A DNA stretch of 64,000 nucleotides from contig JBGZSM010000069.1 in assembly GCA_041853585.1 (NCBI GenBank), forward strand, positions 1 to 64,000, in the 5' to 3' direction. This DNA comes from JAUNKE01 sp041853585 (GTDB lineage Bacteria > Bacillota > Clostridia > Peptostreptococcales > Filifactoraceae). Under the pieces are notes generated by a model that saw only the letters and a program-made list of their open reading frames with translations, ran no database searches and was not told where the DNA came from. Shown one piece after another: positions 44,432 through 52,928 of the stretch (the first letter of the stretch is position 1; each line of letters starts with the position of its first letter). A program made the position numbers and the translations under genes.

Positions 44432-46114
44432 TCATGATTTGAGCAACATTCTCGCAATATTGATAATGTCGCTGACTACTGCGGACGCCGTCGGTCTTGA
44501 ACCGGCTCCCTGTCCTTGTAAAAATAAGACGCCGGCATTGTCGCAGCTGATTTGAATTGCGTTGCCCGCCCCATCGACATGCGCCAGCGGCAACTCCTTC
44601 GGCACTTCCATCGGCTCTACGGCAACATGCGGCTCTCCGTCTTTCAAAAATGCGCGCCCAATCAATTTAACAACGGTATGATTTTGTTTCGCCAACTCGA
44701 GTTGCTCCTTGGTCAATTCACAGATTCCCTCGCGCGTGATATGCTCCGGTTTCGGATATTCCCCAAAGCATTGCTTGCACAAGATACACATTTTATAAAC
44801 CGAATCGTAACCTTCGACATCCGATGTCGGGTCCGCCTCTGCAAATCCGAGCGCCTGCGCATTTTTGAGCGCTTCTTCATAATCGGTGCCCTCTTTGGTC
44901 ATCGAGCTTAAAATATAATTGGTCGTTCCATTGATGATTCCCGACAATTCCAAAATTCGATTGCCTTCCAGCGATTCGTTGATGGTTCGAATAATCGGAA
45001 TCGCACCGCCCACCGATGCCTCAAATAAAAATTCCACCTTGTTCTTCTGCGCGATCTCTTCCAATTCGCCTTTGGCAGCGGCAATCGCCAATTTGTTTGC
45101 CGTCACGACATGCTTTTTGTTCTGCATGCTCGCAATCATAAATTCGCGCGCGTCTTCGTCCCCGCCAATCAACTCGACCACAATATCAATCGAATCGTCT
45201 TTTAAAATTTCGTCAAAATTATCCGCCAGCAATTTTTTCGGCACATTGCCATGCTTCTTCCGGTCCTTGACCAAAATCTTTTTGATAACAATATGCGCAT
45301 CTTCCCCCGTCGTTTCTTTGAGACGAGAAGAAATCTGCTGCGCATTTTCACGCAGAATCGCCTCGACACCTTTTCCTACTGTACCGAAACCAAGCAATGC
45401 TACACAAATCATTTTTTTCTTAGTATCTGAAATCATCGTTCCTTCATCCTCCGGTTTGTTTGTATTTTTGATTTGGATGGGAATGTTCTTTTCCTGCGCC
45501 GGCTTGATTGCGTCCTTGTGATACACCTGTGCCCCGTCTTGCGTAATCTTCATCAGTTCTTCATAACTCAAATGCTCAATCGTCGTCGCCGATTTGTCTT
45601 TTCGCGGATCCGCCGTCATAATCCCCGACACATCCGTCCAATTTTCATACAAATCCGCACTGAGTCCCCTTGCCATGATAGAGCCCGTAATATCCGAACC
45701 GCCACGCTCGAAGGTTTTGATATTGCCTTCTTTGTCAATTCCGTAAAAACCCGGTATCACTACATTCTTTTTATCGCCGACGCGTTTTTCAATCGCTCGA
45801 TAAGTTTTTTCCTCATCCAATTTGCCACTGCTATCAAAATAAATCAATTCTTTTGCGTCAATAAATTCATACCCTAAATACTCCGCCATTATCTTTGCAT
45901 TTAAAAATTCTCCGCGGCTCACGATGAAGTCACGCTGGTCACACAATAGCAATTTCTCGATTTCCGCCTCGATTTCCGAGCGAAAAGCAGGACTCAAATC
46001 CAGTGAATTACAAATTTCCGCATATCGCGATTTCAAATGCTCAATCAGCTTTCGAATTTCTTCATCCGCCTTCATTTCCTCAAAAATATTTTTACTGAAA
46101 TAGTTTTTGCTCAT
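44432..46114 (-). CDS. Bifunctional aspartokinase (N-terminally incomplete)-homoserine dehydrogenase
   Basis: Residues 1-232 match aspartokinase from just after its first ~80 residues: FIVSRGEFLNAKI, GFYGIDKEGNIKTF, RGGSDITGS, ENWTDVSGI and QVYHKDAIKPA. The KFGGSS ATP-binding start is absent and is found in the separate gene at 40104. No ACT regulatory domains lie between the kinase end (NTNKPEDEGTMI) and the homoserine dehydrogenase part, which begins near residue 235 with LLGFGTVGKG and contains GIINGTTNYILSSM and GFAEADPTSDVEGYD. The dehydrogenase also lacks a C-terminal ACT domain. Loss of ACT domains implies little feedback by threonine or lysine. It has its own promoter and attenuator-like leader. 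Confidence 0.85.
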   Translation of the reverse strand: MSKNYFSKNIFEEMKADEEIRKLIEHLKSRYAEICNSLDLSPAFRSEIEAEIEKLLLCDQRDFIVSRGEFLNAKIMAEYLGYEFIDAKELIYFDSSGKLDEEKTYRAIEKRVGDKKNVVIPGFYGIDKEGNIKTFERGGSDITGSIMARGLSADLYENWTDVSGIMTADPRKDKSATTIEHLSYEELMKITQDGAQVYHKDAIKPAQEKNIPIQIKNTNKPEDEGTMISDTKKKMICVALLGFGTVGKGVEAILRENAQQISSRLKETTGEDAHIVIKKILVKDRKKHGNVPKKLLADNFDEILKDDSIDIVVELIGGDEDAREFMIASMQNKKHVVTANKLAIAAAKGELEEIAQKNKVEFLFEASVGGAIPIIRTINESLEGNRILELSGIINGTTNYILSSMTKEGTDYEEALKNAQALGFAEADPTSDVEGYDSVYKMCILCKQCFGEYPKPEHITREGICELTKEQLELAKQNHTVVKLIGRAFLKDGEPHVAVEPMEVPKELPLAHVDGAGNAIQISCDNAGVLFLQGQGAGSRPTASAVVSDIINIARMLLKS

Positions 46115-46132
46115 TGATTCCTACCTTTTCTG

Positions 46133-46222
46133 TATAAAAAAAAGACTGCAAGCAGTCTTTCGCACACAAAAACATGAGTTTCCGCTCATAGCGGAACTCT
46201 AATACAAAACTAAAACAAAAAC
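46133..46222 (-). promoter_or_regulatory. Attenuator-like leader of the aspartokinase-homoserine dehydrogenase gene
   Basis: After the promoter, the transcript forms a hairpin (GAGTTCCGC/GCGGAAACTC, 46199-46176) and then an intrinsic terminator AAAGACTGC-TT-GCAGTCTTT plus T8 (46160-46133), ending only 19 nt before the start codon. A terminator here must be conditional or leaky, so transcription attenuation is likely. No T-box or known riboswitch was recognised. Confidence 0.7.
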
Positions 46223-46229
46223 TAGCTTT

Positions 46230-46258
46230 AATATACTACATTTTTTGTCTTTTGTAAA
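46230..46258 (-). promoter_or_regulatory. Promoter of the aspartokinase-homoserine dehydrogenase gene
   Basis: TTTACA (46258-46253), 17-bp spacer, TATATT (46235-46230). Confidence 0.8.
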
Positions 46259-46692
46259 TGTTTTTTTTGCGCCGCAAGTTGCATAATTTGTTGTATAGCA
46301 GTTCTCATAGTTGGTCTTGTATATTAACCTAAGAAAAAGTTCTTAACTCCCAAATGAAGAAATCTAAATATCACTTAATATTTCGTTCATTGTATCATTG
46401 AAAAAAATTCTGTCAATAACTTGACACGACCTTTTAGTATTTTTTGTACCACGAGTAGCATAATTTGTTGTATAATAGTTTCTATAGAGATTTCTCCTTT
46501 GTAAGATGATTTTTGTGTTCAAATCTATTTTACCACATTGGAGCCAATCTCTATTTCTTTTCTAAAACTCCCACAACTATTTTACACTATCGTCGCTTTA
46601 TGAAAAATTATTTCAGAAATCATCTGTAATATTTTCTTTCTCCATATTAAAATTTCTCCTATTATCTCCTGCTACAGATTTTGAATCGGTTA
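46259..46692. repeat. Intergenic region with an imperfect ~48-bp direct repeat
   Basis: GCATAATTTGTTGTATAGCA at 46281-46300 and GCATAATTTGTTGTATAATA at 46458-46477 are cores of two copies about 48 bp long, 177 bp apart. Similarity extends on both sides. They are not palindromic and too few for CRISPR. Each holds a TATAAT-like box. No gene is seen in these 430 bp. Confidence 0.55.
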
Positions 46693-47589
46693 TCAAATGA
46701 CTACATTATAAAAAAATATCCATAGACGAGCATAATCCAACAGAGTCATCTCCTCTTTCGATTTAGAATCCAAACTGGAGATGTCCCGCGAAGATTCCAA
46801 ATTGTCCTGAGAGTTTTGCTCAATAAGCCCGTTTTCATGATTGGTGTTTTTTATCGGCTTCGGCGGCGTGACAGTACCACTTCTCAATCCGCCTCTCGAA
46901 CCGGAATCGGAGCGATCCAAAAGATTCTTGTCTGCACTATATAAGCTTATCAATTTTTGCATCAGATCTCTTCCTGACAAATGATTATCTTTCGCTTTCA
47001 TCAGTATATCAAAAGGTAGGTCCTCGACTGCAGCGCGGAAAGAAAGAACTTCTTTTGTGTTCTCTAATTGTAGGATAAGAGATATTTCTTTATTTTTGTT
47101 GTCAATCCAAAATCGAACAAAATGAATACCGGAAGAATCTCTCATTTCAGCAAGCAGCAAATTTTCATAAGAAAAAAGCGCAGGGTCTCCATCGCTTGAA
47201 TACATTAGACCGACAGAATTCATCTTGTAAATTGTCTTATTATAGTCCAAAAGCGCTTCAAACAAAACTTCGCCTTCCAAAACATCAATTTTCAAATTCA
47301 ACAACTTCGGCATCTTCGATAAATCCTGCTGATTTAAGGCATGACCTTTTTTCAAATCTTGAATTCTCGCCGCCTCATTTTCAAACAGCATCACTAAATC
47401 ATCGCCACGATTTCCTAAAATCTCCGGCACTTCAATCAACGCTTTTTTGGCTTGATTGGAAGCAACCTCATTCGACTTGCCGGGGTTCTTCACAAAGATT
47501 TTGTTTTGAGCAAATCCGGTTGAAAACTGTAGTGCCGATAATATCAATACAAAGCTGATTACCATGAGTTTCTTAATCGTTTTTTTCAC
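46693..47589 (-). CDS. Secreted protein of unknown function
   Basis: GTG 47589 is nine bases after AAGGAG, so it is preferred to the ATG three codons upstream that abuts the ribosome site. The 298-aa product has a signal peptide (MVISFVLILSALQFSTGFAQ). The mature part has a beta-rich region (KIDVLEGEVLFEALLDYN; HFVRFWIDNKNKEISLILQ). A Ser/Asp/Asn-rich linker (residues 225-275) is followed by a hydrophobic end. No recognised family. Confidence 0.6.
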   Translation of the reverse strand: MKKTIKKLMVISFVLILSALQFSTGFAQNKIFVKNPGKSNEVASNQAKKALIEVPEILGNRGDDLVMLFENEAARIQDLKKGHALNQQDLSKMPKLLNLKIDVLEGEVLFEALLDYNKTIYKMNSVGLMYSSDGDPALFSYENLLLAEMRDSSGIHFVRFWIDNKNKEISLILQLENTKEVLSFRAAVEDLPFDILMKAKDNHLSGRDLMQKLISLYSADKNLLDRSDSGSRGGLRSGTVTPPKPIKNTNHENGLIEQNSQDNLESSRDISSLDSKSKEEMTLLDYARLWIFFYNVVI

Positions 47590-47916
47590 CGCAATCATCT
47601 CCTTTCAATCGAATCGAAGACTTCAAAAATATCCAAGGGAATATCAACTTTTCTTATACTCAACATATCATCGCAAAAAATAATCGTCAATATCTCGCCG
47701 GCTTTTCACTGATTTTCTATCTTGATAAATATAGTTGATAAAGAAATAAGTTCATCGAATTAAAAATTTCTCCTTGCGATTCGATTTTATTTTTGAGCGA
47801 CTTGCTACCAACCCAAAGACGCATAACGAAAAAAATTTTCTTCTATTATTATGAATTCAATGATATAATGAGAATAAGTTGGTGTATATTCTCAAAACAC
47901 ACCAAAGGAGGCTAAC
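47590..47916. other. Divergent promoter region
   Basis: About 330 bp between divergent genes. A TATAAT at 47864-47869 is the likely -10 box for the plus-strand gene; the -35 is poor (TTCTAT). Nothing else recognised. Confidence 0.4.
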
Positions 47917-49605
47917 TTGGAAAGAAATCCCAATTTTACAAAAGAAAAAGCGGATTTTGTTTTCAACAAAATCCAAAAGTATTTTGAGCAAAATGCTTAC
48001 CGACTCGCGCTTTCCGAAATCATTTCAAATCGCGAATTGCTCGGCTCGGTGCTTAATATCGGAAGTCAGCTCAAGCTCAATAAGATTTTTTCCCAATCCG
48101 TTGTTAATTTGATGCTCGATGCGTTTGAAGTAGATGGCGACCTAAGTCGTTTCAACGAACTGTTCTCGCAAAATCAAACGGTGCTCGAACTACATACCGA
48201 GCAAAAAACCTTTGAGCTTCTGAATAAATATTATAACGAAAAGGATAGTAATCCGAATTTTAAATCGAAAACACAACATTACGATAACAAATCCGTCCCG
48301 CCGGATGACAGCATTTTTCCGGAAGAGGGCGCTGTTCAGATTTCTATAAAAAGTTCATCCGCCAAATTGCCTGAGGCGATTGATATTGAGCGAGATTTTT
48401 TGGACTCGATTGAATCCCCGAGCTTTCATCATTCACCGCTGAGCGAGGATGAAATGAAGGATGACGGAGAAATCATCAAATCCAATATCGACACCAAGGC
48501 GATTCATGCCGATTTCTTCGACTCGATTCGTCCGCCGAACATGTCCAGCTCATCCATTTTGCCAAGCGATGATTATGAGCAAATCGCTTTTGATGACAAA
48601 TTGCTGGAACCGACGCAAAAGGAAAAAATTACAAAAGAAAAATCACAAGTCGATGCTTTTGAGCCGATTTCGATTGAAAAAACCATCTTAGGCAAAAAAG
48701 AGGACGATACGGTACAGGCATTGCGCGCAAAAATTCAGAGCATCGAGGCAAAAGCAAGCGGAAAAACGGAAGAACCTCCGCAGCCGAGCTATACCGAGAG
48801 CATTGTTAAAGAAAGACGCGAGATTGTCGAAAACGGTGAAGTCCGAACCGAAACCATCAACAAATCGGGCGGCAAGGTGACGGAAATCACATTGGACAAC
48901 TACGAGTTCTCGGAATATCATGCGGAAACGGAATCGAACGAGGATAAGAAAAGCAATAAAAAATCCAAAAAGAAAAAGAAACAGCCTGCCGATGTAGAGG
49001 AAATCAAGAAAGAAATCGAATCGCTCAAGGCGGAAAAGCCGCGAAAGAAACAACCTGCCAAGGCTCAAAAACAAAAGAAAAGCCAGGAGCAAAGACCTCG
49101 CCGAAAACGAAAGCGGGAGCTCAACTATCCTTTTATTGCGCTCATCGCCGTCGTAGCATTGCTTCTGCTGTTCGGCGGTTACAAAGCCGTCTCGTATTTC
49201 AGCAACAAAGCGCCGAATACGCAGAGCCAAAAGCAGCCGAGCGAAAACAAACCGAGCGACAAGGATAAAGATAAACAAAACCCCGGCAGCCAAGCCGGCA
49301 ATCAAACCACGACACCGCCGGCGGAAAACAAACCGAAATATATCTTGCCGACCGACGAGCGTGAGATAACGGATGCGGATTTTGAAGGAATGACCAAAGC
49401 GCAGGTGCGATTGGCACTCAACGAAATGTTTGCACGACATGGTTGGAATTTCGGGAAAAACGGAGAGCTATACGATTATTTCTCCAAGCAAAGCTGGTAC
49501 AAACCGGATATGTCGATGACATCCACCGCTGCTGCGGAAAAGAAATTTAATGAATTTGAAAAGAAAAATCTGCATATCCTGAAAGAGAAATTCAATTCGA
49601 TGTAA
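47917..49605 (+). CDS. Large membrane protein with C-terminal YARHG domain
   Basis: Translation starts at TTG 47917, with AAAGGAGG five bases upstream. The 562-aa protein has a helical N-terminal domain (residues 1-110) and a long charged, low-complexity region. A Lys-rich stretch (KKSNKKSKKKKKQ and later RPRRKRKRE) precedes one transmembrane helix (about 405-423, FIALIAVVALLLLFGGY). After a Gln/Asn/Pro linker, the extracellular end is a YARHG domain (MTKAQVRLALNEMFARHGW...SWYKPDM). YARHG domains occur at the ends of Firmicute surface proteins. An N-in topology is expected. Function unknown. Confidence 0.75.
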   Translation: MERNPNFTKEKADFVFNKIQKYFEQNAYRLALSEIISNRELLGSVLNIGSQLKLNKIFSQSVVNLMLDAFEVDGDLSRFNELFSQNQTVLELHTEQKTFELLNKYYNEKDSNPNFKSKTQHYDNKSVPPDDSIFPEEGAVQISIKSSSAKLPEAIDIERDFLDSIESPSFHHSPLSEDEMKDDGEIIKSNIDTKAIHADFFDSIRPPNMSSSSILPSDDYEQIAFDDKLLEPTQKEKITKEKSQVDAFEPISIEKTILGKKEDDTVQALRAKIQSIEAKASGKTEEPPQPSYTESIVKERREIVENGEVRTETINKSGGKVTEITLDNYEFSEYHAETESNEDKKSNKKSKKKKKQPADVEEIKKEIESLKAEKPRKKQPAKAQKQKKSQEQRPRRKRKRELNYPFIALIAVVALLLLFGGYKAVSYFSNKAPNTQSQKQPSENKPSDKDKDKQNPGSQAGNQTTTPPAENKPKYILPTDEREITDADFEGMTKAQVRLALNEMFARHGWNFGKNGELYDYFSKQSWYKPDMSMTSTAAAEKKFNEFEKKNLHILKEKFNSM

Positions 49606-49622
49606 TGAATGAAAGATTGCCA

Positions 49623-49652
49623 AAAGGGCTGAATAATTTCAGCTCTTTTTTG
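49623..49652 (+). terminator. Terminator of the YARHG-domain gene
   Basis: AAGGGCTGAA-TAA-TTTCAGCTCTTTTTT, just downstream of the stop codon. Confidence 0.8.
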
Positions 49653-50219
49653 ATTGCCAAAATTGATTTCGCTTTTACAAAATGTGATTTATACTATTTT
49701 AGAAAAGCCGGTTGGCAATATCTTGAATAGCTTGTCGGGAACGAAAATTTATTCTATGATTATTAATGGATATTAGTAGTAATTGCAAATCGAAATTTGT
49801 AAGTCACGATATGATTTTATATGAAATTTAATTTTAGAAAAGCCGTTTTTAATTTTTATATTAAAAAATTCCTTCCTAATTATATAGCTGAATTTTACAC
49901 CCGAAATTTTATACTGTTTTCTCGTCTCTCAACTTTTATCTATTGTATTTCGTGTTTTATCTTTCAGCTTTATTTTGTTTTCGTGTGATTCATCAACTTT
50001 TATTCCCGCGCTCAAACTTGCTTAAACTCTCATCCTTCTTCCCAAGGAATCTCACTTCCTTTTGGGTAATTCTCCATCGTTTTTTGTTTGGCTGTCCCCA
50101 TCCATCTTGTAATTTCCGATTTTATTTTTATTTTCTTTTTTGGTAAATATTTTTCTTGTTTCAGGGTATTATTTAATATTGTGAGAAAAAATGAAAGAGA
50201 AAGAAAGGAAGTGTTGCTT
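49653..50219. other. AT-rich intergenic region
   Basis: About 570 bp. TTTTAGAAAAGCCG occurs twice (near 49699 and 49831). A diverged copy of the dispersed repeat is at 49863-49887 (CTTCCTAATTATATAG). No gene supported. The 3' end gives AAAGGAAG for the sigma-like gene. Confidence 0.45.
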
Positions 50220-50846
50220 TTGAAACCGGAAATTCCAAACCTAAATTCAAAATTTGAAAAACAAGCGGCGGACAGATGGAAGGACAGAGCAAAGAATTTC
50301 AAAGACAATTCATACGATGAGATTGACGAATTGCTTCATCGTGCAAAAAACGGGGACTTGAGTGCGGAAGGCGAACTGATTGAAAAGTTCGAGCCGTTGA
50401 TTATCAAACGATGCCGATATTATTTCGGAAAAGTGGACGACGATTTGCTCCAAATCGGACGAATCAAATTGCTCGAGCTGATTCGTCAATTCGATTCTTC
50501 GAAAACTGAAGTGAAATTTTCCGGTTATCTCTCGAAATTCTTGGGTTATTTCTATTGGGATATGAAAAAATCGGAAATGAAACATCAGGACAAAGAAATT
50601 ATTTCAACACATGATAAAGATTTGCCGCCGGAAGCATCCTATGAGGACAGCGGATTCGAAAGAGTGGAAATTGAGGACTTGCTTGATTCGCTGGATGAAA
50701 AACAACGCTTCATCATAGTAAATCATGTAATGTTGGGCGCAACCATTTCCAATGTCGGCAAAAAACTCAATCTCACGAATGAGCAGGTCAAATATCTGAA
50801 GAAAAAAGCATTGTGGCAACTTCGTGAAGCAAAACTGATTCGATAA
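50220..50846 (+). CDS. Sigma-70-like RNA polymerase factor
   Basis: The likely start is TTG 50220, eight bases after AAAGGAAG; a TTG at 50214 is possible. The 208-aa protein has a region 2 (LIEKFEPLIIKRCRYYFGKV, DLLQIGRIKLLELIRQFD) and a region 4 helix-turn-helix (LDEKQRFIIVNHVMLGATISN, LTNEQVKYLKKKALWQLREA). It lacks region 1 and 3, as in small alternative sigma factors or TcdR/UviA-like proteins. No anti-sigma gene is adjacent. Target unknown. Confidence 0.75.
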   Translation: MKPEIPNLNSKFEKQAADRWKDRAKNFKDNSYDEIDELLHRAKNGDLSAEGELIEKFEPLIIKRCRYYFGKVDDDLLQIGRIKLLELIRQFDSSKTEVKFSGYLSKFLGYFYWDMKKSEMKHQDKEIISTHDKDLPPEASYEDSGFERVEIEDLLDSLDEKQRFIIVNHVMLGATISNVGKKLNLTNEQVKYLKKKALWQLREAKLIR

Positions 50847-50847
50847 C

Positions 50848-50892
50848 AAAAGGCAGTTCCAGAAAATCTCATTCTGAAACTGCCTCTCTTTT
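50848..50892. terminator. Shared terminator between convergent genes
   Basis: GGCAGTTCCAGAA / TTCTGAAACTGCC stem with T-rich ends on both strands, serving the sigma-like gene and the M13 peptidase gene. Confidence 0.85.
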
Positions 50893-52864
50893 ACCAAACG
50901 CGCAATCTGTCCTGCGGTTTTACATACATCGGGTCACCTTCTTTTACTTGAAAGTCGATATAGAACTGATCCATCTGATTGACAATATTGTTCACGCGAT
51001 ATTTTCCCGGCGGATGCTCATCCGACAAATCCGCAATCGCCGCCTCCGGAGTTTTGAGCTCACGCCACACTTTGCCATAGGACTCGAAAACTTTTTTAGT
51101 GTCATATCCTTTTTCTTTTGAAATGTCGAGCACCACCGTCAATCCGCCGAGGTCCGCCAAGATTTCACCGGTTGAAATTTTCCCGTTGACCTTATAGCCC
51201 GGTGCCACTTCCAATGCGGAATAAATGTCCGCCGCTTGCTGAACCTTGCTTGAGAATTTTTTGTAGTCCTCGCTCTTCCACCAGTTGACATGATTTCCTT
51301 TTTCGTCAAACTGTGCTCCGCTGTCGTCGAAAGCATGCGAAATTTCATGCCCGATGACCGCACCGATGCCGCCCAAGTTTTCTTCTTTGGACGCTTGCGG
51401 GTCATAGAACGGTGGCTGCAAAATCCCCGCCGGAAACACGATTTCATTGTTCACCGGATTATAGTACGCATTGACGGTCTGCGGATACATTCCCCATTGT
51501 ATTTTATTCGGCGGAAGATTGAGCTGACCGACCGATTGCAAAATCGAAAGTTGTATAATCGCCTCGACATTCGAAACGACGGTTCCGCCCTGCTCACTCG
51601 TCTTGATTTTTACACGCTTATAGCTCGACCATTGATCCGGATAACCGATTTTCACATTCATCGTCTCCAGTTTTTTCAGCGCCTTCGCCTTGGTCTCGCC
51701 GGACATCCAATCGAGATTCTCAATTCGCTTCCTGTAAGCGGACTTAATTTCCTTGACCATCGCCAGAACATCCTGCTTGGTATTTGCGGAAAAATATTTT
51801 TTGACATAGACCTTGCCCATCAGCTCGCCGAATATCTGAGTCGTAATCTCAAATGCAATTTCTTCATCGGACGGCACGCGATAAGCCCCCGTAAAGGATT
51901 GACGAAATTTCATCACGCTTTTGATAACATCCTTGGACAGGTACATCGCATTGTCACGAATGATGCGAAGTTCCATCTGCGCCTGAATCGCCAAACGGTT
52001 TTGCTCATGATACATGCTGTTCAATTTTTGAATCGCCTTGGGCTGACTGACCACGATTTTTTTGGCATGATCGACCTTCATCGCTTTGATGGTCGTAACG
52101 ATAGGAAGCTTCGGACTGATTTTCTCCAGCTCCGAGAGCGTCATCGTATTGTATTGTGACTCGAAATTCGAGCTGTCCTCTTTTGACAAAACCGCCGTCG
52201 ACAATTCCTTTTCAAAATTGAATACCGCATCGGCTTTTCGCTTTGCCTCGTCTTTGGAATTACCGTTGAGCACAAGCAGCTCGCTCAAATAATTTTTGTA
52301 TGCCTTCTGAACTTTGAGCGAAAATTCGTCCTTGCCCTCCAAATACACTTTCGGCAAACCGATGCTCGGCTCTTTCACATACAAAATATTCATCCGATTG
52401 TCCTTAATATCCTGGTCGATTGCCAGCGATATGACGGTGCCGTAATTTTTTTGATACAAAGTTACCATCGCCTGATTGACCTGCTCCATCGATTGAGCCG
52501 AAGTAATCTTGTCCAGCAAATGTTTTATCGGCGTAAGCTTTTGAGCATCTCGCGTTTTGAAATCCACAGCCATATTGTAAAAGTCGATGAGCTTTTTCTC
52601 ATCGCTGCCCTCTTTCAGCTTCGCGTAATTGGCACGCAGCTCCTGAATCATCTCATGCAGATGCTGCTCCGTCTTTTCATTGATTTGATAAAAATTTCCG
52701 GTGGAAGACCTCCCCTCCGGGATTTTCGTTTGTTTAAGCCACTCTTCATTGACATAACTATAAAAATCCGTCTGAGGTGTCGCTTTTTCTTCCGCATAGA
52801 CCACGCTCGACAGCAACAAAACCCAAGCCATCAATAGCGCCAACATTTGCGTTCTTCTCTTCAC
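50891..52864 (-). CDS. pepO: M13 family (neprilysin-like) zinc endopeptidase
   Basis: GTG 52864 follows AAGGAG by six bases. The 657-aa protein has a signal peptide (LALLMAWVLLLSSVVYAEE), the M13 N-terminal domain starting DFYSYVNEEWL, NAYYNPVNNEIVFPAGILQPPFYD, and the zinc site VIGHEISHAFDDSG, with the second Glu in GEILADLGG (a variant of the usual ENxAD). The C-terminus YVKPQDRLRVW is family-typical. It probably degrades peptides outside the cell. Confidence 0.9.
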   Translation of the reverse strand: MKRRTQMLALLMAWVLLLSSVVYAEEKATPQTDFYSYVNEEWLKQTKIPEGRSSTGNFYQINEKTEQHLHEMIQELRANYAKLKEGSDEKKLIDFYNMAVDFKTRDAQKLTPIKHLLDKITSAQSMEQVNQAMVTLYQKNYGTVISLAIDQDIKDNRMNILYVKEPSIGLPKVYLEGKDEFSLKVQKAYKNYLSELLVLNGNSKDEAKRKADAVFNFEKELSTAVLSKEDSSNFESQYNTMTLSELEKISPKLPIVTTIKAMKVDHAKKIVVSQPKAIQKLNSMYHEQNRLAIQAQMELRIIRDNAMYLSKDVIKSVMKFRQSFTGAYRVPSDEEIAFEITTQIFGELMGKVYVKKYFSANTKQDVLAMVKEIKSAYRKRIENLDWMSGETKAKALKKLETMNVKIGYPDQWSSYKRVKIKTSEQGGTVVSNVEAIIQLSILQSVGQLNLPPNKIQWGMYPQTVNAYYNPVNNEIVFPAGILQPPFYDPQASKEENLGGIGAVIGHEISHAFDDSGAQFDEKGNHVNWWKSEDYKKFSSKVQQAADIYSALEVAPGYKVNGKISTGEILADLGGLTVVLDISKEKGYDTKKVFESYGKVWRELKTPEAAIADLSDEHPPGKYRVNNIVNQMDQFYIDFQVKEGDPMYVKPQDRLRVW

Positions 52865-52928
52865 ATCTTTCTCCTTCTGCACAAAATAAGATGCAGCCAA
52901 GCTGCAATCTCATTTATTCTCTATTCTT

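Noticed and set aside
46281..46480. CRISPR-like array
   Set aside because: Only two imperfect non-palindromic copies with 150-bp spacing and no cas genes.
48688..49440. 250-aa minus-strand frame opposite the YARHG gene
   Set aside because: It is the antisense of a Lys/Glu-rich coding region, giving Phe/Leu/Arg-rich pseudo-protein; the plus-strand frame has the ribosome site and domain.
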